Assembly (NCBI RefSeq): GCF_000010325.1
Contig: NC_009662.1
Coordinates: 1,384,501 to 1,448,500, forward strand
Source: Nitratiruptor sp. SB155-2
GTDB lineage: Bacteria; Campylobacterota; Campylobacteria; Campylobacterales; Nitratiruptoraceae
Direction: 5' to 3'
Length of the DNA stretch: 64,000 nucleotides
Position numbers and translations under genes: made by a program
In this document: in pieces, positions 18,502 through 27,800 of the stretch
Numbering within the stretch: position 1 is the stretch's first letter
Layout: each line of letters opens with the position of its first letter
Notes under the pieces: model-generated
What the model was told of the DNA's origin: nothing
The model's input: only the letters and a program-made list of their open reading frames with translations
Databases searched by the model: none

Positions 18502-18783
18502 ATGACACAAAAGCTTGGAATACGGGAGATAGTGAGAAATTTTACTATTTTAGATAATTATGACTATATTGAAATAGTAGATAAAAAGAGTCATAAGCTC
18601 AAAGGATTATTTGTTTCGTCTGAGTTTATGGATGATGTAAAAGAGTTTATTGAACAAAAAATTAAAGAAAAAAAAGAAAAAGAATTAAATAAAATTATAA
18701 AATTTGCCGGAATAGCAAGCGGTGATACAGATAATATGAATGAAAAAGAGATGAGAGAGATTCATGCAAAATCAAAAGTTTAG
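18502..18783 (+). CDS. Putative antitoxin of PIN-domain toxin
   Basis: A 93-residue protein with an N-terminal beta-rich part ('YIEIVDKKSHKLKGLFVSSEFM'), a highly charged helix (about 52-66, Lys/Glu) and an acidic-to-basic tail. I do not recognise a named DNA-binding family with certainty, but size, position before a PIN gene and a 20-base overlap with it identify it as the probable antitoxin. AAAGGA precedes ATG 18502. These two are the only plus-strand genes between the wzm end and 31 kb. Confidence 0.7.
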   Translation: MTQKLGIREIVRNFTILDNYDYIEIVDKKSHKLKGLFVSSEFMDDVKEFIEQKIKEKKEKELNKIIKFAGIASGDTDNMNEKEMREIHAKSKV

Positions 18784-19198
18784 CAATACCGTATATTTTG
18801 ATACAAATATTGTAATGGATATTCTTGATAATAAAAGAACAGGACACAAAGAGGTATTTAAACTGTTGGAACTGTTGTTCTCAAAAAATATCAAAATTTT
18901 AATAAGTGAAGATATGTTAAGCACTATTTACTATTTGGTTAAAGATAAAGAAAAAGTTTTAAAATTTTTTGAAGTTATTTTAAATGATTGGATAGTCGTC
19001 CCTTTTGAAAAAGAGATTATAAAAAAAGCTATAAAAATTTCGTTGGAAAAAAGCGTTGATTTTGAAGATGTTTTACAATGTCTATGTGCAAAAAAATATA
19101 ACTGCATTGCATTAATCACCTGCGATAAAAAGTTTATTGACTGTGGAGTAAGAATAGCCGATTATGACGAAGCAATACATCTTTTGACAAAATATTGA
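18764..19198 (+). CDS. PIN-domain toxin (VapC-like)
   Basis: A 144-residue PIN-domain ribonuclease. Acidic residues at the expected places are visible: 'YFDTNIVMDIL' near residue 11, 'ISEDMLSTI' near 47, 'VDFEDVLQCLCAKKY' near 103 and 'LITCDKKFI' near 122. VapC-type toxins cut tRNA or rRNA and are held by the upstream antitoxin. The start overlaps the antitoxin gene by 20 bases. Codons are noticeably more AT-rich than those of the neighbouring surface genes, which suggests separate acquisition. Confidence 0.82.
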   Translation: MQNQKFSNTVYFDTNIVMDILDNKRTGHKEVFKLLELLFSKNIKILISEDMLSTIYYLVKDKEKVLKFFEVILNDWIVVPFEKEIIKKAIKISLEKSVDFEDVLQCLCAKKYNCIALITCDKKFIDCGVRIADYDEAIHLLTKY

Positions 19199-19261
19199 AT
19201 TTTTGATGTTGAATGATGAATTTCAATTTTAACTCTTCTTGATAAAAACAACACTTTTTCA

Positions 19262-19285
19262 ATTCAACTTTTCAAGTCCTGACTC
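19262..19285 (-). repeat. Copy of RAYT leader sequence downstream of RTX gene 1
   Basis: 24 bases that match 24734-24757 at 22 positions. The second copy is the leader of the decayed RAYT transposase, 12 bases before its start codon. Here no transposase follows, so it looks like a remnant of a second insertion or of the duplication that made the two RTX genes. Confidence 0.6.
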
Positions 19286-19299
19286 TTTTTGTTTAGTTA

Positions 19300-19322
19300 G
19301 AGCAGGACTAAATAGCCTGCTC
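19300..19322 (-). terminator. Hairpin after RTX gene 1
   Basis: Perfect 7-bp stem GAGCAGG / CCTGCTC with a 9-base loop, 35 bases beyond the stop of the 1497-residue gene. No U run on the minus side, so its strength is uncertain. Confidence 0.45.
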
Positions 19323-19356
19323 CATTGAGAATGATTTGATATTTCTTTTGATATTT

Positions 19357-22300
19357 CTAATGAATAGCAAAGTTGTCATCCACGAATACACCTTGAAGAT
19401 CTGCAGTAGCTGCTAATGGTCCAGATGTTGTTGCAGCTACTGTTCCAACCAGTGCTGCTGATTCAAAATCATTATCAGCATCTCCATTGGATGTTGCATA
19501 ATAAATGGATACTTGATCAGCAGTACCATCACCATCTGTGTCATCATTAAAAATGAGCAGCATTTCAGCGTTTGTAGCTATTTCATTGCCACCTGCAGCA
19601 AAAGTACTATTTATTGCTACTAATGCACCTCCTGATGTATTAATACTATTTGTATCCCCTCCTGTTACCACAATGACATCACCATCATTGCCGGCACCAG
19701 CTCCCAAAGCAGCTGCCCCCGCTATTTCTTCAATAGTGTTAAAGTCCCCTACTTTTGCCATAGCAGAAGCAAACGAAAGTATATCACCACCATTTGCTAA
19801 TGAACCTGCTGTAAAATCTAACAATATATCGCCTAATTCAGAAGCTGAATCATATTTGATTGTATCACTTCCAGTATTGCCCATAATGATGTCATTACCG
19901 ATTCCACCTTTTATTGTATCATTACCACTTCCGCCTACTATTAAATCAGATACTGTACCACCTGTCAGGATATCATCATTGCCACCACCCCAGATTAATT
20001 TTCCTACAGTCGCACTAGATGCATCAATCGTATCAGCACCAGTAGTTCCAAGCTCTCCTGAAGTCATTGAAAAATAGTCATCTGCGTCAACATTACTATC
20101 AAGATTAACATCAAAATTCATTTGATCAGTTCTTATAACAGCTGTTGTTCCGTTAAAATCAAAATCTGTTTGATTCAGAACATTTAACAAATTTGTAATT
20201 TGTGTATTTGACAACTGATCGATATCTGCCAAAATTATGGTGGAGTTATTATCTAATAAATCAACATTTACAGTACCTCCTGCTTGTGTTGCGAGGGTAT
20301 TTAATTGAGTAGCATTGATTGTTAGAGTTGAATTGGTATAAATATGTTCGATATTACTCAATGAATCATTTGTAGTATCAACATTTCCCCAAATTTCTAG
20401 TATATCGTTACTTCCAGCTCCTCCATCATATGTTTCACCACTTCCATCATCATTGCCACTGTTCAAATCAGACTGAGTCAATCCAAGTTTCGCAGCACCT
20501 GTCCCAGCAGCAGGATCTGAAGTGTAACTTCCACCGCTTCCTACTACTACAATAATATCATCTCCATTACCAGCACTTATGTTGTCAATACCAGCGCCTC
20601 CACGAATCACATCATTACCAGCGCCACCTTCAATTATATCATTACCAGCACCACCATCAATAGTCATACCGGTAGAGTTAGCGATGATATAGTCGTTGTT
20701 GTCAGTTCCTACAAATTTATCGACACCAGATGTAGTGATTTTGAAACCATCTGCTACAACTTTTTTAGCTGCATCGTGATCATACTGCACAACTGTATTT
20801 GCCGCTACAGATGTATTGTTTGCAGAATCTGTCTCTGTAAATGTGTGGCTTGAGCTTCCAAAGTTTGCAGCTACACCATCATCACTGTCAGAATCTGTAG
20901 CATATGGATCCAAATTGCTTACATCAAGCGTATCTGCACCCGCACCTAGTGAAATTGTAGCAGTTTGGAATTTATCTGTAGTTGAACTGGTTCCAAGCGT
21001 AATCGTATCTTTACCACCACTTCCATTCACTGTCAATGTATCTACTGTTCCAGCAACTGTAACTGTATTTTGCGTATTGGCATCTTTTGCACCAAGAGAA
21101 ATACTTGATGACGTTGTAATTGAATCGGAATCAGTATTGCTCACAACAGCAGTCAATCCACCTTTTAGATTGGAAGCGTTAAGACTAACAGCTCCTGTTG
21201 CACCAGTAGCTGTTCCTGTATTGTAAACTATATTAGCTGCAGCATCTCCGGAAAGTGTAGCTGTTACATTTCCTTTTGTGTTTTCAACTACAAGTGCCCC
21301 TGAGTTTGTTCCATCAAATGCTTTGATATTGCTTTTCGCACTTAAGTTAACTGTGATTCCGTTTTCATCTTGAGCATATACCAAGTATGCTCCATCAGTG
21401 CTACTGACAGTTTGGTCATTACCGTAAATACTTCCCTTGTCCGCACTGATTGTAACAGTTCCAAGCTCTTTAGCATTGATAAGTTTGTCATTATTAGTAG
21501 ATGATTGCAGTTTAACATCTCCATTTGTAGCAGTTATTGATACACTGTTTAATGCATCTGCTGCTGTATTTGTACCAATTGCTGCTTGTGTACTAGTAGT
21601 ACCGACAGTTACCGATTTACCTTCTAATGTCAAATCAGTTAATGCTCGAACATCTTTAAAATCATCAATTGTCAAATCTTTTGTTGCAGTAATATTAACA
21701 GTTTTTAGTTTGTCACTGTTTAGAATTTTTCCCATATCCACTGCATCAGAACCTGTTACTTTGATCTCCTCTAGTTTGTCACCAGCAGTCACATTTGATA
21801 TACCAGTTCCTAAATCCAAAGCTTTTGATGCATTGATTGTAAGCTTTTTAGTATCATCGATTGTGAGATCATCTGTCGCATTTGTTAGGTCAACAGCATC
21901 TGCAAAATCAAGAGTCAAATCTGTTACTTTGGATACAGTAATTCCAGTTCCAGCTGAAGTTACTTTCGCATTTACATCTATAGTAGTCGCCGCTTCAGTA
22001 CTAGCAAATCCTACCTTGATATCATTTACACCGCCAGTTGCATCTTTTGCATTGTTAATAGTAACTGTCGAGCCGGCTGTCAACCCCTGCACATCAACCG
22101 GTCCTGTAGCTGTAGTACCATTACCTACTTCTGCCGTCACTTTAAGCGCTTTATTCGCAGAAGAAATTGTATTTGTCCCAGTCGCACTGTTTTTAAGTGT
22201 TAAATTCTCTACATCTTTTAATACAAAGTTGTTACTTTCATTATTATTTACAATGATAGTGTCATCCCCATCACCCATATCAAAATAATCTGCCGAATTG

Positions 22301-23850
22301 CTTATAGCGGTATTTGTGTCGCTAATAAGGATTTGATCGTCACCCTCTTTCGCAAGGATAGTGTTATTACCGCTTCCTTTTTCAAATGTAAGCTTGTCAT
22401 TACCTGCGCCAAGTATAAGTGTATTGGTTTTTCCACTATTTGCACTGTCATTAAATACAATGTTATCATCACCGCTTCCAAGTGTAACAGTAGCACCATT
22501 ACTGTTAGCTGTAATTTTATCGCTATCTACAAATCCATCTGTGCCAGTATCAATACCAGTAGAAATTCCATCAGTATTGTCTGATGCCGTTAATGTTTTC
22601 ACATCACTTAAATTGGCAAGATTTATTGCTTTCGCATCTTTAATAATAATATTTTGAATAGATTGGATAGGATCCTGTGTTCTATCAAAAGTAACTGAAC
22701 TGTCCCCTTTAATTGTGAGTGTATTTACACCTGCAGCATTAAATGTATCCACTTCATTGCTTGCACCATTTGCAGTGATTTCTGCACTCTCAAATCCAGC
22801 ATTTACTGTAACTGCTGCATTTTGAGTATCTTCAAGAGTCACTTTCAATATATCACTTGTTCCGCTTAGATCAGAATATGTCGCGTTAATGCTTTGATTG
22901 ACACCTTTGAGCTTCAATCCCATAGATGAAGAAGCCACATTGGTCAACGTGATTTGTCCTGTAGACTCAATAGAAGCAAGAGTGTCTACCCCACTAAAGT
23001 ATTTCATATCAATACTGTGTGCACCGTAAGAAGTCACATTTACTTTTTCAACGTTTTTTACAGCAACAGCATTTGAAATGTCAGTATTGATTGTAGCGTT
23101 AAGTGTATCGATACCGCCTTTGCCATCGATACTGTCGCCGTCATTGAGAGTAAGAATGTCTGCAGTGAATGTGTCAGCCGCTTCGCTTCCAACGATTGTG
23201 TCTTTTCCTGTTGTGAGTTCAACGCTTACTGGAACATAATCATCTGCCTGTTGCTCTGCAGCAGTTTTTGTCGCTGGATCGTCTGTAACGCTCGCAACGA
23301 TGTTTTTGAAAGTGTCGAAGTTGATCTTTCCGTCGCCATCCGGATCTGGATTTGGAACGTTTTCCGCTACGTAGAGTGCTACGTCAGATTTGTTCTCGAA
23401 CGCTTTTGCAGCTTTCAAAGTATCTGGATCGTTTGTTTGGATCGCTCCGGTCGCATATTGCTCAGCAACGTATACGATACCTGCAAGTGTGTCTCCAAGG
23501 GCTTTGAATGTTCCCCCGTTATTGATAACGTTATCTACCCATCCATCGATTCCCTGAGGATCCTGGGTGTAGTCTTTTCCAAGTAAAAGCTTGTAAACGT
23601 TTTCGATTACAGTTTTTACTTGAGTTCTATCTGATGGATCAAGATTTACGTACTGTGGATAGTTTGCCGCAGCATCCGAATCACTGTCTACTACTTGAAG
23701 CGCAGCATACAGCATATCTCCAGCCAATGTGTTCATATCTTTATTGTTCGTGGTAGCATCGTTGTACCACCCGTCCAACTCGCTCTTTGTAGGTGCTCTG
23801 TCAAACAACGCAACGTATAACTGCGCCACCTGCTTCTTTGTCAATGCCAT
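19357..23850 (-). CDS. Giant DUF4214-RTX S-layer-like protein A (1497 aa)
   Basis: A probable type I secreted surface-layer or adhesin protein. Residues 1-130 are the DUF4214 module (MALTKKQVAQLYVALFDRAP...), followed by an EF-hand 'DPDGDGKINFDTF' near 173 and a long Thr/Asn/Asp/Val-rich beta body, as in RsaA/Sap-type S-layer proteins. RTX repeats lie at about 470-560, 1065-1100 ('GGAGNDIIEGGAGNDVIRGG') and 1290-1330. The tail ends 'LQGVFVDDNFAIH'. Residues 1-1065 appear identical to protein B (24890-28594); the last 432 differ completely. GGAG 6 bases before ATG 23850; TATAAT at 23880-23885. There is no signal peptide. Confidence 0.9.
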   Translation of the reverse strand: MALTKKQVAQLYVALFDRAPTKSELDGWYNDATTNNKDMNTLAGDMLYAALQVVDSDSDAAANYPQYVNLDPSDRTQVKTVIENVYKLLLGKDYTQDPQGIDGWVDNVINNGGTFKALGDTLAGIVYVAEQYATGAIQTNDPDTLKAAKAFENKSDVALYVAENVPNPDPDGDGKINFDTFKNIVASVTDDPATKTAAEQQADDYVPVSVELTTGKDTIVGSEAADTFTADILTLNDGDSIDGKGGIDTLNATINTDISNAVAVKNVEKVNVTSYGAHSIDMKYFSGVDTLASIESTGQITLTNVASSSMGLKLKGVNQSINATYSDLSGTSDILKVTLEDTQNAAVTVNAGFESAEITANGASNEVDTFNAAGVNTLTIKGDSSVTFDRTQDPIQSIQNIIIKDAKAINLANLSDVKTLTASDNTDGISTGIDTGTDGFVDSDKITANSNGATVTLGSGDDNIVFNDSANSGKTNTLILGAGNDKLTFEKGSGNNTILAKEGDDQILISDTNTAISNSADYFDMGDGDDTIIVNNNESNNFVLKDVENLTLKNSATGTNTISSANKALKVTAEVGNGTTATGPVDVQGLTAGSTVTINNAKDATGGVNDIKVGFASTEAATTIDVNAKVTSAGTGITVSKVTDLTLDFADAVDLTNATDDLTIDDTKKLTINASKALDLGTGISNVTAGDKLEEIKVTGSDAVDMGKILNSDKLKTVNITATKDLTIDDFKDVRALTDLTLEGKSVTVGTTSTQAAIGTNTAADALNSVSITATNGDVKLQSSTNNDKLINAKELGTVTISADKGSIYGNDQTVSSTDGAYLVYAQDENGITVNLSAKSNIKAFDGTNSGALVVENTKGNVTATLSGDAAANIVYNTGTATGATGAVSLNASNLKGGLTAVVSNTDSDSITTSSSISLGAKDANTQNTVTVAGTVDTLTVNGSGGKDTITLGTSSTTDKFQTATISLGAGADTLDVSNLDPYATDSDSDDGVAANFGSSSHTFTETDSANNTSVAANTVVQYDHDAAKKVVADGFKITTSGVDKFVGTDNNDYIIANSTGMTIDGGAGNDIIEGGAGNDVIRGGAGIDNISAGNGDDIIVVVGSGGSYTSDPAAGTGAAKLGLTQSDLNSGNDDGSGETYDGGAGSNDILEIWGNVDTTNDSLSNIEHIYTNSTLTINATQLNTLATQAGGTVNVDLLDNNSTIILADIDQLSNTQITNLLNVLNQTDFDFNGTTAVIRTDQMNFDVNLDSNVDADDYFSMTSGELGTTGADTIDASSATVGKLIWGGGNDDILTGGTVSDLIVGGSGNDTIKGGIGNDIIMGNTGSDTIKYDSASELGDILLDFTAGSLANGGDILSFASAMAKVGDFNTIEEIAGAAALGAGAGNDGDVIVVTGGDTNSINTSGGALVAINSTFAAGGNEIATNAEMLLIFNDDTDGDGTADQVSIYYATSNGDADNDFESAALVGTVAATTSGPLAATADLQGVFVDDNFAIH

Positions 23851-23865
23851 ACTTTCTCCTTTGTC
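20655..23865 (-). repeat. 3211-bp direct repeat, copy A
   Basis: Matches 25399-28609 at a constant offset of 4744 with no indel; I found no substitution in the stretches compared, and the encoded proteins look identical. It begins at the ribosome binding site, 15 bases before the ATG, and ends after codon 1065 at the start of the C-terminal RTX part. Promoters and C-terminal coding regions lie outside. Confidence 0.93.
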
Positions 23866-23879
23866 AGCATATTTAATCC

Positions 23880-23885
23880 ATTATA
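23880..23885 (-). promoter_or_regulatory. Probable -10 of RTX gene A
   Basis: TATAAT on the minus strand 30-35 bases before ATG 23850. It is outside the 3211-bp repeat, so the two copies have different promoters. Confidence 0.5.
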
Positions 23886-23946
23886 GAAAATATTTTGTTA
23901 AATAGAGATAAATAATGCAGAAATTAATATCTTTTATTGATAAGCA

Positions 23947-24722
23947 TTAATCCTCTTTTACAATTTTACTGATACTTGATATCGAAAGACCCAAAAAATT
24001 AGCAATTTCTGACTGCTTGATACCATTTTCATAAGCCTTTTTTATCATTTCATTTCTTTGAATTTTTGTTGTATACTCTCTTGATAAAATTCTTCTATCT
24101 TTGGCTCTTCTAAATCAAGAAAATATTTTCTTTTTGCTCTGTTTTCTTGTTGAATACGTTTAAAAGTCTCTTTGTCTTTTTCCTTCAATTCAACATCAGT
24201 AAAGAAAGAATATCTTGTAATTCATACTGCAAAAAAATGCTTTCATTTGAGCAAGACAAAAGAGTATTATTTAGTAAATCAAACAAAAAGCTTCTGTAAA
24301 ATAGACAAATCTATCAGTAATTTTTGTTTCTACTGGATTTAGTTCAAAATATTTAAAAAGTGTAAATAGATAATTTTCATCAAAAACTATCCAAGATTTA
24401 AATCTTTCTTGCCACAGATGCCCTACTCTATTATATTTTATTGAAATACATTGCATATTTTGAGTTTGCCTGTCGCATAACGTCTGATAGATTTTTCTTA
24501 GAAGTCTGAATGAGCAGATGATAGTGATTGTCCATCAAAACGTAACTTTGTAAAATTACTTTGTAAAATTTAAATTCTTTACATGATATTTTCAAAAAGT
24601 ATTTTTATATTTTCAAAAAAAGTATCTTTATCCTCTTTGGATAAAAATATTTTTCTTCTTTCAACGCCTCTGTTGATAATGTAGTAAAATCCCGGTTCTT
24701 CAATCCTTACTCGTCTTGGCAT
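23947..24722 (-). pseudogene. Decayed RAYT (REP-associated Y1 transposase)
   Basis: A REP-associated tyrosine transposase broken by stops and frameshifts. It opens at ATG 24722 with 'MPRRVRIEEPGFYYIINRGVERR', stops after 47 codons, then resumes as 'YVLMDNHYHLLIQTS' (the HUH metal motif) and 'SDVMRQANSKYAMYFNK'. A shift leads to 'YNRVGHLWQERFKSW ... ENYLFTLFKYFELNPVETK', the most conserved RAYT block. Further shifts precede the C-terminal helix-turn-helix 'IKQSEIANFLGLSISSISKIVKED' ending at 23947. The pieces are all in order on one strand, so this is one old gene lying between the two copies of the RTX repeat. It can no longer make a full enzyme. Confidence 0.85.
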
Positions 24723-24733
24723 TGTAAACCTTT

Positions 24734-24757
24734 ATTCAACTTTTCAAGCCCTGACCC
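24734..24757 (-). repeat. RAYT leader sequence
   Basis: Lies 12 bases upstream of the RAYT start codon and matches 19262-19285 at 22 of 24 positions. Leaders of this kind ('GGGTCAGG-CTTGAAAA...') are common before RAYT genes. Confidence 0.6.
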
Positions 24758-24846
24758 CTGTATCCGTTTCTTATCCGTTTCTGACCCTTTTTATGTTTGT
24801 TGTTGTTTTTCTGTTGTTGTGCTGTAGGCATTGTAAGTCCCCTGAT

Positions 24847-24868
24847 CCCCCTTTTTTTAGGGGGGGGG
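24847..24868. terminator. G/C-tract hairpin after RTX gene B
   Basis: Five C, seven T, one A, then nine G on the plus strand, about 20 bases beyond the stop of the 1234-residue gene. It can fold into a G-C stem and may end its transcript; the run of nine G is also prone to slippage. Confidence 0.45.
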
Positions 24869-24889
24869 ATTGGAGAATTGAATTATGAT

Positions 24890-27800
24890 TTAAGAGAGAA
24901 TGCCATTATTAAATGTATCCAAATCACTCACTGTCAAATCATCCGTACCACTTACTGTAGCAAGATGTGTAATTGACCAGGATTGTGAAGAAGTACTATC
25001 TGTATCAGCAACATAATATACTTCCAGGATATGATCAGTTGCTGAAGAACCCCATATAACCAATGCTTTTCCATTGTCGCTAATTGTGATTTGATTTGCT
25101 GAGTTAGCAGTAGTTGTAATCTGAGAAGCAGAAGAAAGTGTATCAACTCCACTAGCACTATCATAAATTACTGCAACTTTACCATTTAAATCACCTGTTC
25201 CATCATTTACATCTTCATTTGCTACTAAATCAGTAGAAGCAAATGCACTACCTTTTACAGCAGTTGCTAATGCACTTAAATCAAGTTTATCATTATCATT
25301 GAATGAATTTATATCATCATCCCCGTTAGTAGTATTTGTTCCAAACACAACTGTATCACTACCTGCTCCAAGAGCAATAGTATCATCCCCATCTTTAGCA
25401 TCAATAGTCATACCGGTAGAGTTAGCGATGATATAGTCGTTGTTGTCAGTTCCTACAAATTTATCGACACCAGATGTAGTGATTTTGAAACCATCTGCTA
25501 CAACTTTTTTAGCTGCATCGTGATCATACTGCACAACTGTATTTGCCGCTACAGATGTATTGTTTGCAGAATCTGTCTCTGTAAATGTGTGGCTTGAGCT
25601 TCCAAAGTTTGCAGCTACACCATCATCACTGTCAGAATCTGTAGCATATGGATCCAAATTGCTTACATCAAGCGTATCTGCACCCGCACCTAGTGAAATT
25701 GTAGCAGTTTGGAATTTATCTGTAGTTGAACTGGTTCCAAGCGTAATCGTATCTTTACCACCACTTCCATTCACTGTCAATGTATCTACTGTTCCAGCAA
25801 CTGTAACTGTATTTTGCGTATTGGCATCTTTTGCACCAAGAGAAATACTTGATGACGTTGTAATTGAATCGGAATCAGTATTGCTCACAACAGCAGTCAA
25901 TCCACCTTTTAGATTGGAAGCGTTAAGACTAACAGCTCCTGTTGCACCAGTAGCTGTTCCTGTATTGTAAACTATATTAGCTGCAGCATCTCCGGAAAGT
26001 GTAGCTGTTACATTTCCTTTTGTGTTTTCAACTACAAGTGCCCCTGAGTTTGTTCCATCAAATGCTTTGATATTGCTTTTCGCACTTAAGTTAACTGTGA
26101 TTCCGTTTTCATCTTGAGCATATACCAAGTATGCTCCATCAGTGCTACTGACAGTTTGGTCATTACCGTAAATACTTCCCTTGTCCGCACTGATTGTAAC
26201 AGTTCCAAGCTCTTTAGCATTGATAAGTTTGTCATTATTAGTAGATGATTGCAGTTTAACATCTCCATTTGTAGCAGTTATTGATACACTGTTTAATGCA
26301 TCTGCTGCTGTATTTGTACCAATTGCTGCTTGTGTACTAGTAGTACCGACAGTTACCGATTTACCTTCTAATGTCAAATCAGTTAATGCTCGAACATCTT
26401 TAAAATCATCAATTGTCAAATCTTTTGTTGCAGTAATATTAACAGTTTTTAGTTTGTCACTGTTTAGAATTTTTCCCATATCCACTGCATCAGAACCTGT
26501 TACTTTGATCTCCTCTAGTTTGTCACCAGCAGTCACATTTGATATACCAGTTCCTAAATCCAAAGCTTTTGATGCATTGATTGTAAGCTTTTTAGTATCA
26601 TCGATTGTGAGATCATCTGTCGCATTTGTTAGGTCAACAGCATCTGCAAAATCAAGAGTCAAATCTGTTACTTTGGATACAGTAATTCCAGTTCCAGCTG
26701 AAGTTACTTTCGCATTTACATCTATAGTAGTCGCCGCTTCAGTACTAGCAAATCCTACCTTGATATCATTTACACCGCCAGTTGCATCTTTTGCATTGTT
26801 AATAGTAACTGTCGAGCCGGCTGTCAACCCCTGCACATCAACCGGTCCTGTAGCTGTAGTACCATTACCTACTTCTGCCGTCACTTTAAGCGCTTTATTC
26901 GCAGAAGAAATTGTATTTGTCCCAGTCGCACTGTTTTTAAGTGTTAAATTCTCTACATCTTTTAATACAAAGTTGTTACTTTCATTATTATTTACAATGA
27001 TAGTGTCATCCCCATCACCCATATCAAAATAATCTGCCGAATTGCTTATAGCGGTATTTGTGTCGCTAATAAGGATTTGATCGTCACCCTCTTTCGCAAG
27101 GATAGTGTTATTACCGCTTCCTTTTTCAAATGTAAGCTTGTCATTACCTGCGCCAAGTATAAGTGTATTGGTTTTTCCACTATTTGCACTGTCATTAAAT
27201 ACAATGTTATCATCACCGCTTCCAAGTGTAACAGTAGCACCATTACTGTTAGCTGTAATTTTATCGCTATCTACAAATCCATCTGTGCCAGTATCAATAC
27301 CAGTAGAAATTCCATCAGTATTGTCTGATGCCGTTAATGTTTTCACATCACTTAAATTGGCAAGATTTATTGCTTTCGCATCTTTAATAATAATATTTTG
27401 AATAGATTGGATAGGATCCTGTGTTCTATCAAAAGTAACTGAACTGTCCCCTTTAATTGTGAGTGTATTTACACCTGCAGCATTAAATGTATCCACTTCA
27501 TTGCTTGCACCATTTGCAGTGATTTCTGCACTCTCAAATCCAGCATTTACTGTAACTGCTGCATTTTGAGTATCTTCAAGAGTCACTTTCAATATATCAC
27601 TTGTTCCGCTTAGATCAGAATATGTCGCGTTAATGCTTTGATTGACACCTTTGAGCTTCAATCCCATAGATGAAGAAGCCACATTGGTCAACGTGATTTG
27701 TCCTGTAGACTCAATAGAAGCAAGAGTGTCTACCCCACTAAAGTATTTCATATCAATACTGTGTGCACCGTAAGAAGTCACATTTACTTTTTCAACGTTT

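Noticed and set aside
21437-22288. 283-codon open frame on the plus strand opposite RTX gene A (same at 26181-27032)
   Set aside because: It is antisense to a repetitive Thr/Asn/Asp-rich coding region and its Ser/Val/Leu-rich product is what the reverse reading of such codons gives; no ribosome site or homology seen.
23947-24722. An active IS200/IS605 or RAYT element
   Set aside because: Several stops and frameshifts break the transposase; only remnants of motifs are left.
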